DNA from: Dolichospermum planctonicum
GTDB taxonomy: Bacteria > Cyanobacteriota > Cyanobacteriia > Cyanobacteriales > Nostocaceae
NCBI RefSeq assembly: GCF_005402965.1
Contig: NZ_BJCF01000027.1
Span: forward strand, 1-60,263
Length of the DNA: 60,263 nt
Direction of reading: 5' to 3'
Within the stretch, counting starts at the first letter, position 1. The number at the start of each line of letters is the position of its first letter. Shown piece by piece: positions 8,606 to 16,530 of this stretch. The position numbers and the translations under genes were made by a program. The notes under the pieces are model-generated. The model was not told the DNA's origin and did no database searches. It worked only from the letters and a program-made list of their open reading frames with translations.

Positions 8606-9217
8606 TTATCCTCTATATTTGAATAGGATTTTCTCCTCAGCTTGTTTAAATTCAATATCAAATAAATCAAACACAACTTCCCTACCTAATAAAACTTCCT
8701 GGCAATCCTCATTTTGTAACCAGGCCACAGGAGCAGAAAAGGTATAATCATCAATCTGCATTTCAACTTGTCGGAGTACATATTGTACACTCCCCCCTAC
8801 TCCTTCTCCATTACTCAGAACTTCTCCTTGAGAGAGGGCATATCCTAAGTCTGTGCCTAAATAAAATGTAATTAGGCTAATATCCGAACCAGAATCTACA
8901 AGCATTTCCAGGAGTTTAGAATTTTGAAAAGTTAGACAGACTTCGTATTTTGGCTGCCAATCATGTTTTTTGACTGTTCTAAAACGCACTGGGAAAAACT
9001 TCACTGGCTCAACAAATTCGTTCTCGTAGATCCGCTCAGTGATGTAGTCAGAAGATTTTAAGTTCTGAAGGTCAATTTGCTGTGTCATGATTCTATAATC
9101 TTGGTGATGAGCTATTACACCATCCTTAGTGTAAATAATCCATTCTCCACGATATTGTTTTAGTTTTCGGTAATTTGCTTTACGCCATTCTTTGGCACTA
9201 TTGTATTTTTCGTTCAT
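8606..9217 (-). CDS. DUF5678-like plus retropepsin-like aspartyl protease
   Basis: Two parts are visible in 203 residues. Residues 10-48 (WRKANYRKLKQYRGEWIIY...GVIAHHQDY) resemble the short DUF5678 module. Residues 90-200 resemble a single-domain retropepsin: LVDSGSDISLI (107-117) has the catalytic D-S/T-G core and VLLGRE (175-180) the conserved late I/L-L-G motif. Retropepsins act as dimers, so one catalytic Asp per chain is expected. Its N-terminal coding end overlaps the DUF2281 gene by 20 bases, implying coupled expression. Target and function are unknown; a toxin-antitoxin-like or proteolytic control role is only a guess. Confidence 0.6.
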   Translation of the reverse strand: MNEKYNSAKEWRKANYRKLKQYRGEWIIYTKDGVIAHHQDYRIMTQQIDLQNLKSSDYITERIYENEFVEPVKFFPVRFRTVKKHDWQPKYEVCLTFQNSKLLEMLVDSGSDISLITFYLGTDLGYALSQGEVLSNGEGVGGSVQYVLRQVEMQIDDYTFSAPVAWLQNEDCQEVLLGREVVFDLFDIEFKQAEEKILFKYRG

Positions 9218-9512
9218 ATTTAGCTATAGGAAAGTCAGGAGACAATTGAAATTCATGAATAACTGTATCTGATGCCCAAATTTCATCACCTAAAGGTTTG
9301 TTAAAATCATCACTCATCCAAATTTTTCCTCCTTGAAGTCCAGCAATTCGTTTTTGGGGTTTTTGAGTTGGATCAACTTTTTCCGGTTGATATTTATTAG
9401 CAATAAATTCGACATAATCCAATATTTGTTGTTGATTTTTTAGGGGTAAATTTTGGATTTTTTGAATTATATTTTCAGTAATTTCTTCTGTTTGTGTAAA
9501 CAGAACTACCAT
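9198..9512 (-). CDS. DUF2281 (antitoxin-like) protein
   Basis: This 104-residue protein has an N-terminal helical segment ILPEN-like: IIQKIQNLPLKNQQQILDYVEFI (about 16-38), typical of DUF2281. A linker and the RIAGLQGGKIWMSDDF tail follow, matching the tail often seen in cyanobacterial DUF2281 proteins. DUF2281 genes commonly sit directly before PIN toxins and are regarded as antitoxins. Here the downstream partner is the retropepsin-like gene instead, with a 20-base overlap. The ATG start is at 9512. A second DUF2281 gene, with a real PIN partner, lies at 52013-52306. Confidence 0.65.
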   Translation of the reverse strand: MVVLFTQTEEITENIIQKIQNLPLKNQQQILDYVEFIANKYQPEKVDPTQKPQKRIAGLQGGKIWMSDDFNKPLGDEIWASDTVIHEFQLSPDFPIAKYERKIQ

Positions 9513-9548
9513 CCTAAATTATTTAAGTTCAATGTTATTTCTACTGGT

Positions 9549-9740
9549 CAATTCAGAATCAAGACATATTCCTACCTTCAATAAACTAGCAACTCGACCT
9601 TTTATAAATATTTTACCACAGGTTGGTTCTGTCATGCAATGCAACTTAATTTTTTTTTAAAATTAGATTTCCCTGCGCTATTACGGCCAATAATTCCTAT
9701 TCTATCCCCTTGTTTAATATCCAATTACACATCCTTTAAC
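9549..9740 (-). pseudogene. Decayed Wzt-type ABC ATPase fragment
   Basis: Read on the minus strand from 9740, the DNA encodes LKDV, a stop, LDIKQGDRIGIIGRNSAGKS (Walker A with G to S). After a frameshift in a homopolymer near 9650-9658 it continues MTEPTCGKIFIKGRVASLL-VG. This aligns with residues 60-122 of the intact Wzt at 7196-8443. With an in-frame stop, a frameshift and both ends missing it is dead. It may be the relic of the Wzt that once accompanied the Wzm at 13239-14075. The rest of the 9513-9821 gap shows nothing else. Confidence 0.8.
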
Positions 9741-9821
9741 TATCAATTTGAAAAATATTAACTCGATGAGTTATAGATTCTCATATTAGGAGAAATGATG
9801 ATAAATTTATCCATAATGTTA

Positions 9822-10433
9822 TTATGCTAAAATACCTAATAAAACTTTACCTAAATCCAGCAAATCATCAGGAATTTTAAAAAGGTTTAGATCTTGATAG
9901 ATAGTTTTTTCAACTTTATCTAATTTACCAAATTGCCACAAAGTACCAATAGTTACAGCACCATAAAATATATCTTGCTCCGTAACTTGAGATAAAGCAA
10001 TTAATTCCACTGCGAGTTGAGTAAAACCTTTTGTTAAATCATCTTTTTTTGCTTCAATCACTAATAAATCATGTCTAGACTGTAATAAATAATCTAAAGT
10101 TCCTTTTAAGCGATCGCTCACTCTTAACGGATATTCAATTTTTAGCTGACAGTTACAGATAGCAATAATTTCTATTAAAATCGGAGCTACTAAAGTTTCT
10201 CGTCTAGCAGTTTCACTACTTAAACTAATCAAAGGTAAAATTTTTCTCATCTTTTCTTTGACGAGTAACAGTTCATCTATAGGTTGATCTGTTTGTGGTA
10301 AAGATAACTCTGTTTTAATAAATGAATAATCAAATTCTCTTAAAATATCATCGGTTTCATAGGGTAAATCAAAGTAGGAACTAAAAGTATAAGATTGATC
10401 CTCTTGTAAGATTTTGATTTTAGGTATCATCAT
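9822..10433 (-). CDS. PD-(D/E)XK nuclease-like protein (HsdR-N type)
   Basis: The 203-residue protein contains LDYLL (113-117) followed by DLLVIEAKKDDL (122-133). This fits the D...ExK signature of PD-(D/E)XK nucleases, close to the N-terminal domain of type I restriction subunits. A following helix (GFTQLAVELIAL) is typical of the cyanobacterial stand-alone family. No helicase or modification subunit is nearby, so restriction activity cannot be assumed. It is related to the gene at 11597-12235, and two DUF29 genes lie between them. Confidence 0.6.
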   Translation of the reverse strand: MMIPKIKILQEDQSYTFSSYFDLPYETDDILREFDYSFIKTELSLPQTDQPIDELLLVKEKMRKILPLISLSSETARRETLVAPILIEIIAICNCQLKIEYPLRVSDRLKGTLDYLLQSRHDLLVIEAKKDDLTKGFTQLAVELIALSQVTEQDIFYGAVTIGTLWQFGKLDKVEKTIYQDLNLFKIPDDLLDLGKVLLGILA

Positions 10434-10533
10434 TTTTTGCTGATAATTTAATTATCATTGTTTTCTTAGATTATAGAATTGCTTGATACAAGCATTTACC
10501 CTGGTTTTACCAACTACACATACATCAGTATAA

Positions 10534-11001
10534 TTATACGATATTTGGTTGCCAATTTTCATCTATAGCTTGCTCAGGAGTACAAAATACTTCTCTAGGA
10601 AAAACCTCAGCATCCAATCCAGTTTTGACTATAGTAATGTCTCTAGCATCTAGATATGTTTCTGAAAATATCTCTAACCAGAAAGGTTTAAGACTAGGAT
10701 TTCTTTTTAAAAGTTTCTGAATTTGTTTTCGTTGTTCTATAATTGTACCCTTCCATCCGCGACTATTATATTCTCTTTCTTCTTGCCAATATGCTAATTT
10801 TAATAAATGCTCAAATAATACTAGCAATCGGCTTTCTAATTCATACTTTTGAGAGTTGCCCAAATCTTCTAACTCTAGGATTAAGTTTTCCCAATCTAAT
10901 TGGTCTAAATTCTGATGCTGAATTTTATGAATAGTAGTTTCTATCCATTGATATAAATCTTGATGGTATAAGGTATTTAACTCTTGTTGAGAATCTAACA
11001 T
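10534..11001 (-). CDS. DUF29 family protein
   Basis: A 155-residue DUF29 protein with the family start LYHQDLYQWIETTIHKIQ, the central DWENLILELEDLGNSQKYEL and the SRGWKGTI segment. DUF29 is an expanded, all-helical family in cyanobacteria with no proven function. The gene is 25 bases downstream of a second DUF29 gene (11027-11479), from which it is clearly diverged. Both are flanked by PD-(D/E)XK-like genes. ATG start at 11001. Confidence 0.8.
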   Translation of the reverse strand: MLDSQQELNTLYHQDLYQWIETTIHKIQHQNLDQLDWENLILELEDLGNSQKYELESRLLVLFEHLLKLAYWQEEREYNSRGWKGTIIEQRKQIQKLLKRNPSLKPFWLEIFSETYLDARDITIVKTGLDAEVFPREVFCTPEQAIDENWQPNIV

Positions 11002-11026
11002 AATTGATTATTTAGATTGCTTGTGA

Positions 11027-11479
11027 TCATGGCAACCATTCAGGATTGAGAATTTCTGTTAAGGAATAAGGACAATTTTCAGGGAATATTTCTGGAGATA
11101 GTTCAGATTTACGAATGGCATTGTTTCTAGCTTTGATGTATATCTTGTCTAGGATTTTTGTACAATGGTTATAAAGAACTTTAGACTCCAATAATAAATC
11201 TAATTCCAGCCTAAAGTTATCAATTTCTTTTTCCCAACCTCTCCCTGACCAATGTTTTTCTGAACTCCAATAATTATACAATAGTAGATGAATTAAAAGT
11301 CTCAATAAATAACTTTCTACTTTAAGCCTTTGTTCGTTTCCCAATGCAGCAATTTCCTCAATTAAATGTTCCCAGTCAATATTTTCTAAATCCCGATTTT
11401 GTAGTTGGTTAAGGGTAATCCCTAACCATTCAGGATAATCTTGTTCATAAATCTGGTAATTTGCTTGTGTGGGTTGCAT
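11027..11479 (-). CDS. DUF29 family protein
   Basis: This 150-residue protein shares the DUF29 layout: YEQDYPEWLGITLNQLQ at the N-terminus, DWEHLIEEIAALGNEQR in the middle and SGRGWEKEI after it. The function is unknown; from its size and helical content it is cytoplasmic. It pairs with the DUF29 gene at 10534-11001 in one short operon. Divergence between the two argues against a very recent duplication, unlike the tandem pair at 26855-27897. Confidence 0.8.
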   Translation of the reverse strand: MQPTQANYQIYEQDYPEWLGITLNQLQNRDLENIDWEHLIEEIAALGNEQRLKVESYLLRLLIHLLLYNYWSSEKHWSGRGWEKEIDNFRLELDLLLESKVLYNHCTKILDKIYIKARNNAIRKSELSPEIFPENCPYSLTEILNPEWLP

Positions 11480-11559
11480 TTTACTTACTCAGCTACATCA
11501 GCTACAATTTAAATATTGATCGTTAACAGGAATCTCTATAAATTATAAATTAATTTATA

Positions 11560-11611
11560 TAAATTAATTTCTTGTTCTGCTAGTAACTATCTTAGTTTAG
11601 CTAATTCTACT
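11560..11611 (-). repeat. Duplicated 3' tail of the Uma2 gene
   Basis: About 50 bases here match the end of the Uma2 gene at 12257-12308: the shared series includes ATAAATTAATT, CTTGTTCTGCTA and CTTAGTTTAGCTAATTCT. The copy runs into the last codons and stop of the PD-(D/E)XK-like gene at 11597, so that gene's final residues (ISRIS) are partly made of Uma2-derived sequence. It marks a past recombination or gene loss at this point. Confidence 0.6.
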
Positions 11612-12235
11612 GATTTGTTTGAGATTCAACTCTAACTCTGACTTAATTAGACTCACAAATACACTAATAATTTTTTCTGGTTGATTGATATAATACTCAT
11701 CTAAATCAACTACCACTAGATTACCAGTTAATTGCAAGAACACCCATTGATTACCATTGGTAACACAACCATAAATATTTTCAATATTATTTCCCTCCGA
11801 TTGATTTAATTGAGCAGCAGCAATCATTTCAGCAATACATTGAGCGAATCCTTGTTTCAGATTATCATTTTTTGCCTCCACCAAAGCAATCACCGGAGAT
11901 GTTACATATAACTGTTGAGATGATAGACCGATTAAGAAATCGCAAAATCCATTTAAACCTTGCTCAATATTAACATTAAAATCAATTCCTGAGAATAAAC
12001 TAATTTTATTATCTAATAATCTTCTTACTTCAATTAAAACAGGTGCAATAATCATTTCTGATTTGGCTTTTTCTGTACTAATTGCTTGAGCTAAGGGAAT
12101 ATTATTTTGTAAGTATTTGATAAAAAAAGCATCAACTGTTAACTCGTCGAAAGCAGGGAAAACATTTGTTCTTTCTTCAATATTAATGCCAAAGATTTTA
12201 GTGATTCTTTCTAGAGTAAAGTCACTATAAGCCAT
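11597..12235 (-). CDS. PD-(D/E)XK nuclease-like protein
   Basis: The 212-residue protein has FCDFLIG (97-103) and IALVEAKNDNLKQGF (116-130), again a D...ExK core, followed by YGCVTNGNQWVF. This is the same stand-alone cyanobacterial family as 9822-10433. The catalytic lysine and acidic residues are present, so it may be an active nuclease, but the substrate is unknown. It ends in sequence shared with the Uma2 gene next door. It starts 21 bases after the Uma2 stop, in the same direction. Confidence 0.6.
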   Translation of the reverse strand: MAYSDFTLERITKIFGINIEERTNVFPAFDELTVDAFFIKYLQNNIPLAQAISTEKAKSEMIIAPVLIEVRRLLDNKISLFSGIDFNVNIEQGLNGFCDFLIGLSSQQLYVTSPVIALVEAKNDNLKQGFAQCIAEMIAAAQLNQSEGNNIENIYGCVTNGNQWVFLQLTGNLVVVDLDEYYINQPEKIISVFVSLIKSELELNLKQISRIS

Positions 12236-12256
12236 TTCTTATAACCTTAATTTTGC

Positions 12257-13027
12257 TTATAAATTAATTCCTTGTTCTGCTATTAACTGTCTTAGTTTAG
12301 CTAATTCTGCTTCAGCTAAATCTGCCCGTTGTTTTTCTCTTTCTTCTGGTGTAGGCAACCAGTTATTATCTTGATCATACCAACGTAACCACTGTCTGGT
12401 TAATCCTTGATATTCTCCTTCCCATAATCCTAGACCTAATTCTGCTTCTTCTAACCATACCCCTAGTCCATTAATAGATAGCGGTTGATAACGGTTCATT
12501 ACTAACCCAAAGCAGTGGAACTCGTTGGTATAGCGGTTGTAGACAAAATAATAGGGGATTCTCAGAATTTGCTCATATACTGTCCATTTATTGGGAGGTT
12601 GATTAATTTCCCGTAAGTTTTTACCTAAGTTTTTACCTAAGTCTTCGTTTTCTGTTCCTGGTGATATTAGTTCTACTACTACAAAGGGATATGTTCCTTC
12701 ACACCAGGTAACATAACTTAATCTCAGTTCTGTTTGTTCAGAAAAACGAGATACTCCTAATACTGCAAACCAATCTGGTCTTTTATACCATTGTGTATGC
12801 TTAATATCATAGTATAAGTTTAGGTCGCTGGCTGTAAATACATTATCTTCTGCATAAGAAGGTGGACGAAAGGTACTACGCAATAATTCTGGTTGTAAAA
12901 GGTGAAATTCGTCTGGCAACCCTGGCTCCTCTGGATCTTCGCTAGGTAAATCATACATCGTTGGCAGTGTTTGTTGAGGAGGTAATGGCTCATAGCTAGG
13001 TTTGCTATACACATCACTTTGATACAT
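12257..13027 (-). CDS. Uma2 (DUF820) family putative endonuclease
   Basis: This 256-residue protein has a proline-rich N-terminus (1-60). The Uma2 core follows with RPDWFAVL (83-90), FVVVELISPGTENED (115-129) and a partially repeated LGKNLGKNL before YEQILRIPYYFVY. The last 50 residues are charged (PEEREKQRADLAEAELAKL), a common coiled-coil tail of this family. Uma2 proteins share the restriction-endonuclease fold and are greatly expanded in cyanobacteria without a settled role. A 50-bp copy of its 3' end lies at 11560-11611. Confidence 0.8.
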   Translation of the reverse strand: MYQSDVYSKPSYEPLPPQQTLPTMYDLPSEDPEEPGLPDEFHLLQPELLRSTFRPPSYAEDNVFTASDLNLYYDIKHTQWYKRPDWFAVLGVSRFSEQTELRLSYVTWCEGTYPFVVVELISPGTENEDLGKNLGKNLREINQPPNKWTVYEQILRIPYYFVYNRYTNEFHCFGLVMNRYQPLSINGLGVWLEEAELGLGLWEGEYQGLTRQWLRWYDQDNNWLPTPEEREKQRADLAEAELAKLRQLIAEQGINL

Positions 13028-13029
13028 TG

Positions 13030-13284
13030 TTAATTATCTCCTGTATTTAATCGCTGTTGCCAAGATTCAACTATCTGCTTAATTGTCTCTTCTAAGGAAA
13101 TTGTCATATCCCAGTGAGGATAATGATCACGCATTTTTGTTAAATCAGAATAATAACAAATATGATCTCCAATCATAAAATCTTTCAGGTTATATTTTTT
13201 GATTTGAATAGTATATCTATCTACTTGAGAATTTGATCTTAAATCACATCTGCAAAAGTTCGTTCCATCTTGCGGAAATACCAA
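13030..13284 (-). pseudogene. C-terminal fragment of an NAD-dependent sugar epimerase
   Basis: The last 60 residues of this frame (KKYNLKDFMIGDHICYYSD...SLEETIKQIVESWQQR) match the C-terminus of short-chain NAD-dependent epimerases such as CDP-paratose 2-epimerase-like proteins: the (I/R)GDHxxYxSDxxK, YPxW and SLEETI.xI blocks. The NAD-binding Rossmann half is missing. The upstream part of the frame is just antisense-free overlap with the end of wzm (13239-13284). It is a remnant of an activated-sugar biosynthesis gene, not a functional enzyme. Confidence 0.75.
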
Positions 13285-14075
13285 ATCCCACTTACTAATA
13301 ATAAAAACACTAATCCCATGGAGAGAATAAAACCTGGCAAATACAACTGGGAGTTCCCACCCAAAATTGCCCAGCGGAAACCATCAATTACTCCTACCAT
13401 TGGATTCAAGGAATATATAAACCGCCACTGCTCAGGAACAATGCTACTACTAAATCCTACTGGTGAAATATATAAACCAAATTGGACAATAAATGGCACA
13501 ATAAACCGAAAATCTCGATATTGGACATTTAAGGAAGCTAACCACAAACCTGCCCCCATGGAAGCAGCAAAGGCAACAGCAATAAACAATGGTAAAGTTA
13601 AAATCCGCCAACTAGGAACAAAGTTATACCATGCCATTAAAGCCAATAAAATCATTCCAGAAATCATAAAGTCTACAAAGCTCACTACTACCGCACTTGT
13701 AGGAACTACTAATCTAGGAAAATAGACTTTAGATAGTAAGTTAGAATTTGTAATTAAACTATTACTACACTCTGAGAGTGAGTTGGAAAAGAATTGCCAA
13801 GGTAACATAGCAGAAAATACAAGAATTGGATAGGGCGCACCTTCTGAGGGTAATTTTGCCAATTGTCCAAATACTACTGTAAATACTACCATTGTCAAAA
13901 AAGGACGAATTAATGCCCATGCAATACCAATGGCTGTTTGTTTATATCTAACTAATATATCTCGCCAAGCTAGGAAATAAAATAATTCCCTATATCGCCA
14001 TAAGTCTTGCCAATATTGCTTTTCTGTGCGCCCTGCTTCTATGATTAGTTCTGGCTGAGAAGTTGTTTGTTTCAT
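13239..14075 (-). CDS. wzm: Polysaccharide ABC exporter permease (Wzm type)
   Basis: A 278-residue ABC-2-type permease with about six hydrophobic segments (near 35-60, 70-90, 112-142, 146-170, 178-200, 240-260). The family block LAWRDILVRYKQTAIGIAWA is near 35-54 and SLNPMVGVIDGFRW near 220-233. It forms the channel moving lipid-linked polysaccharide across the inner membrane with a Wzt ATPase. No intact ATPase gene adjoins it: the nearest is at 7196-8443, plus a dead copy at 9549-9740. Its ATG overlaps the stop of a GDP-mannose dehydratase fragment (ATGA at 14072-14075). Confidence 0.9.
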   Translation of the reverse strand: MKQTTSQPELIIEAGRTEKQYWQDLWRYRELFYFLAWRDILVRYKQTAIGIAWALIRPFLTMVVFTVVFGQLAKLPSEGAPYPILVFSAMLPWQFFSNSLSECSNSLITNSNLLSKVYFPRLVVPTSAVVVSFVDFMISGMILLALMAWYNFVPSWRILTLPLFIAVAFAASMGAGLWLASLNVQYRDFRFIVPFIVQFGLYISPVGFSSSIVPEQWRFIYSLNPMVGVIDGFRWAILGGNSQLYLPGFILSMGLVFLLLVSGIWYFRKMERTFADVI

Positions 14076-14167
14076 GATTTTGACTTAGCTAACCTCGCTT
14101 TTACCATCATTTGAGCCAGATAAGCTCCATCTTGTCCAGATCCTCCACAAATGAGTGCTTTTTTCAT
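14072..14167 (-). pseudogene. N-terminal fragment of GDP-mannose 4,6-dehydratase
   Basis: The ATG at 14165-14167 opens a 31-residue frame, MKKALICGGSGQDGAYLAQM..., which is the characteristic start and Rossmann GxxGQDG loop of GDP-D-mannose 4,6-dehydratase. It ends in MMVKARLAKSKS and a stop overlapping the wzm ATG. Over 300 residues are missing, so this is a relic. It suggests the cluster once made GDP-fucose or a related deoxysugar. The deletion joined the gene's first 60-70 bases to wzm. Confidence 0.8.
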
Positions 14168-14168
14168 A

Positions 14169-14594
14169 TCAATTCATATTTGAAAAATCTTTCACACTGT
14201 TACCATTAAGTGTGCGGGATTGCCTGTAGGTAAACTCTCCCACGGAGGGATTACGATGGGGATCAATCACACCTGTGGCTTGTTGCCACATTTCCGCTGA
14301 AGCAAGACATAACTCATATTTGGATTTAAGTTTGTGTACATGATACCATCTTGTTTCCTGGCACTCTTGACACCAGAAAGCCTCTAACCACTCACCTTCT
14401 AAGGAAACTGTGGTTTTAGCCGCCACTAAAATCATCGCTTCTCGTCGGGCTATACCCCGCGCCTGTAGTTGTCCGGGTTTTTCGGCAAATAGTCCGTATT
14501 TTTGGCTAACACTATCCATATAGCAGTTATGGATTGGACAGTATATGGCTCTACGCTGAGAACGCTTCCGATTTTTGTCACACCTTTTTTGCAC
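14169..14594 (-). CDS. Conserved cyanobacterial hypothetical protein
   Basis: The 141-residue protein starts with a very basic segment (QKRCDKNRKRSQRRA). It has a zinc-ribbon-like cysteine pattern, CPIH near 19 and CQECQE near 96, and a conserved GEWLEAFWCQEC segment. The C-terminus contains NPSVGEFT. I recognise it as a protein conserved across cyanobacteria without an assigned role; the cysteine pairs suggest metal binding. It is on the strand of the polysaccharide cluster and its stop is one base from the dehydratase relic. Confidence 0.65.
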   Translation of the reverse strand: MQKRCDKNRKRSQRRAIYCPIHNCYMDSVSQKYGLFAEKPGQLQARGIARREAMILVAAKTTVSLEGEWLEAFWCQECQETRWYHVHKLKSKYELCLASAEMWQQATGVIDPHRNPSVGEFTYRQSRTLNGNSVKDFSNMN

Positions 14595-14757
14595 TTTGGC
14601 CCCCTGATCAATAACTAAACAATAGATCGCAAGAAGGTTGCATGGGAGGGACTGAGATCAACATGACCATCGAAGCCCAACTCCTGATTCTAGTCTCAGA
14701 TATTTAATTTTTTTAGAGCGGTTAGATTGTAGTTATATATACTCTTGGAAAATCAGG

Positions 14758-16128
14758 TTAATTGCTGTGGGAGCAATTTCCATCCCTAGAATAGTTTAGC
14801 ACGTTGATGTATTGTTTGGCTATAATTTCTGGCGTAAAATTTGATTGCAAATATTCGCGGGCGGACTGACCCATTTTTTCTGCAATTTGGGGATGGCTAC
14901 TTAATTGGAGAATAAATTCAGATAAAGCATTACTATCTCCGTTCTCAATGGCAATACCAAATTTACCATCTGCTATTAGCTCTGGCAAGTAGCAAGTTTT
15001 TGGACAAACAACTGCTATGGGTCTTCCGGCTGCTAAAGCTGGGTAGAGTTTGCTGGGAGCAACTAAACTTTCTAAACCCTCTTCTACACTGACTAATGCC
15101 AAGTCACAAGCTGTCAGGGAATATGGTAATACGTTCTTTTCTTGATAGGGGAGAAAGAGAAAGTTTTTTAGTCCTAAACGAGCTACGTCTTGAATAAAGC
15201 TTTCCCTTTTGGGGCCACCACCTATACAAACAAACTGAATAGGCTGGTTTTGCAGTTGTTGAGCAGTTGCTAAAATGGTGTCTAGATCATGACACCTGCC
15301 CATATTACCAGAATAAAGAACTGTAAATTTGTTGACTAAATTATGTTTTTTGGCAAACCAGTTGTTTTCTTTGGCTATGGGGACAATGAGTTTGGGATCT
15401 CCCCAACTGTGAATCACCGAAACTTTGTCAGCTACTTCTGGACAGATGGCTATCACTCGCTCTTTCATAGCAGGACTTAGGACAATAATGCCTTGAGAAC
15501 TTTGCCAAACCTTGCGGTTGATTGCTCGCCAAAATTTTACTAACCAGTGATTTTTGGCAACCACTCTCAGAGCGATCGCAATATCTGGATATAGGTCATA
15601 AATTAAACATACATAAGGAAATTTCCATAATAAATGACTAAAATATCCTGCTACTGGTAAGAATGGAGGTGCTGAAGTTAATAAGAATACATCTGATTTG
15701 CCATAGTTCCTAAGAATATGCAGAAAAGCCCGCAGTGTAAATAAAACTCCTCCCACAGCTTTACCACGAATTCTGCCACTCCACATCTGGGTAGACCGGG
15801 ATCTACGCACGAGAACATTACCTCTTTGTTCTGATGCTGGTGCTTCAGATGTAGTAAACGCGTACCCCGGTTGTCCTGTGAATACTTTAATGGTTACTCC
15901 TTGTTTCTCTAGCTCATTCACTAATTCCTCAATCAACTGTCCTGTGGCCGCATAGTCGGGCGGGAAAAACTCTGTGATCACAGATACACTCATCCAATTA
16001 CTGCCAAATTCAGATAATTGAGACCCATGAACTTGATTCAATCTATTAAAGGAAGATCTTAATGGCATCTTACTGATTAAGTTATTTGCTACCATAAACA
16101 CTTTACCATATAAAACCTGATGATACAC
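14758..16128 (-). CDS. Family 4 glycosyltransferase (WbuB-like)
   Basis: A GT-B enzyme of up to 456 residues. The Rossmann N-domain begins SVSVITEFFPPDYAATGQL (near 47-65) and the C-domain has VLYSGNMGR, CIGGGPKR and the EEGLESLVAPSKLYPALAAG region, which holds the nucleotide-sugar-binding acid of GT4 enzymes. WbuB-type enzymes transfer an N-acetyl-fucosamine-like sugar; the exact donor here is unknown. The start is uncertain: ATGs at 16128, 16095 and 15993 are in frame, and the last gives the length typical of relatives. It is separated from the rest of the cluster by the conserved hypothetical gene. Confidence 0.85.
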   Translation of the reverse strand: MYHQVLYGKVFMVANNLISKMPLRSSFNRLNQVHGSQLSEFGSNWMSVSVITEFFPPDYAATGQLIEELVNELEKQGVTIKVFTGQPGYAFTTSEAPASEQRGNVLVRRSRSTQMWSGRIRGKAVGGVLFTLRAFLHILRNYGKSDVFLLTSAPPFLPVAGYFSHLLWKFPYVCLIYDLYPDIAIALRVVAKNHWLVKFWRAINRKVWQSSQGIIVLSPAMKERVIAICPEVADKVSVIHSWGDPKLIVPIAKENNWFAKKHNLVNKFTVLYSGNMGRCHDLDTILATAQQLQNQPIQFVCIGGGPKRESFIQDVARLGLKNFLFLPYQEKNVLPYSLTACDLALVSVEEGLESLVAPSKLYPALAAGRPIAVVCPKTCYLPELIADGKFGIAIENGDSNALSEFILQLSSHPQIAEKMGQSAREYLQSNFTPEIIAKQYINVLNYSRDGNCSHSN

Positions 16129-16371
16129 ATAACTATAACATAACTATATTATTTATACACATAAATATTTTCCCGGTCTAGTGATTGTTAAATTGAGAAT
16201 CTTTGTCAAAGTTTTTGGCATATACAACACTGCTTTTATTTAAAAACTACACCCAAACTCCTACAAAATTTACAGTCAAAAAACTTACAGTAAAAAAGGT
16301 TATAGGGTTTAACTTTTTTATTCTACCGTTAACCAAAGTTCTGTAAAGGTACTTGAAGCTTGAAGCTTATT

Positions 16372-16530
16372 TTACGTTTTTGTTCCCGAACTCCGATACA
16401 AAAAAGCTAACAGCCGACGGAACTCATAAAAACCCATATCAGCTATAGCTTTAGCTAACTTACCATTTGTTAATATTCCAGATACATTCAAATCTTCTAT
16501 CCCTATCACCGCTTGGTTTTTGCTGATATA
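16372..16530 (-). pseudogene. TnpB (IS200/IS605) relic
   Basis: The minus strand encodes NQAVIGIEDLNVSGILTNGK LAKAIADMGFYEFRR... then a stop. The IGIEDLNVxGM...N.KLAKAI.D.G.YEFRRxL block is diagnostic of TnpB, the RNA-guided nuclease of IS605-type elements, around its RuvC-II region. Only about 50 residues survive, without ends or TnpA. It sits in a 660-bp gene-free stretch (16129-16790) that otherwise holds AT-rich DNA with no further recognisable feature. Confidence 0.8.

Noticed and set aside
9822..12235. Type I restriction-modification system
   Set aside because: Only HsdR-N-like nuclease folds are present; no methylase, specificity or helicase part is in the region.
12820..13017. Short minus-strand frame overlapping the Uma2 gene N-terminus
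   Set aside because: Another frame of the same strand fully inside the Uma2 gene, without any recognised family or start signal.
13270..13725. Open frame of 151 codons on the plus strand
   Set aside because: It is antisense to wzm, a well-supported permease gene; its composition is that of a reversed membrane protein gene.
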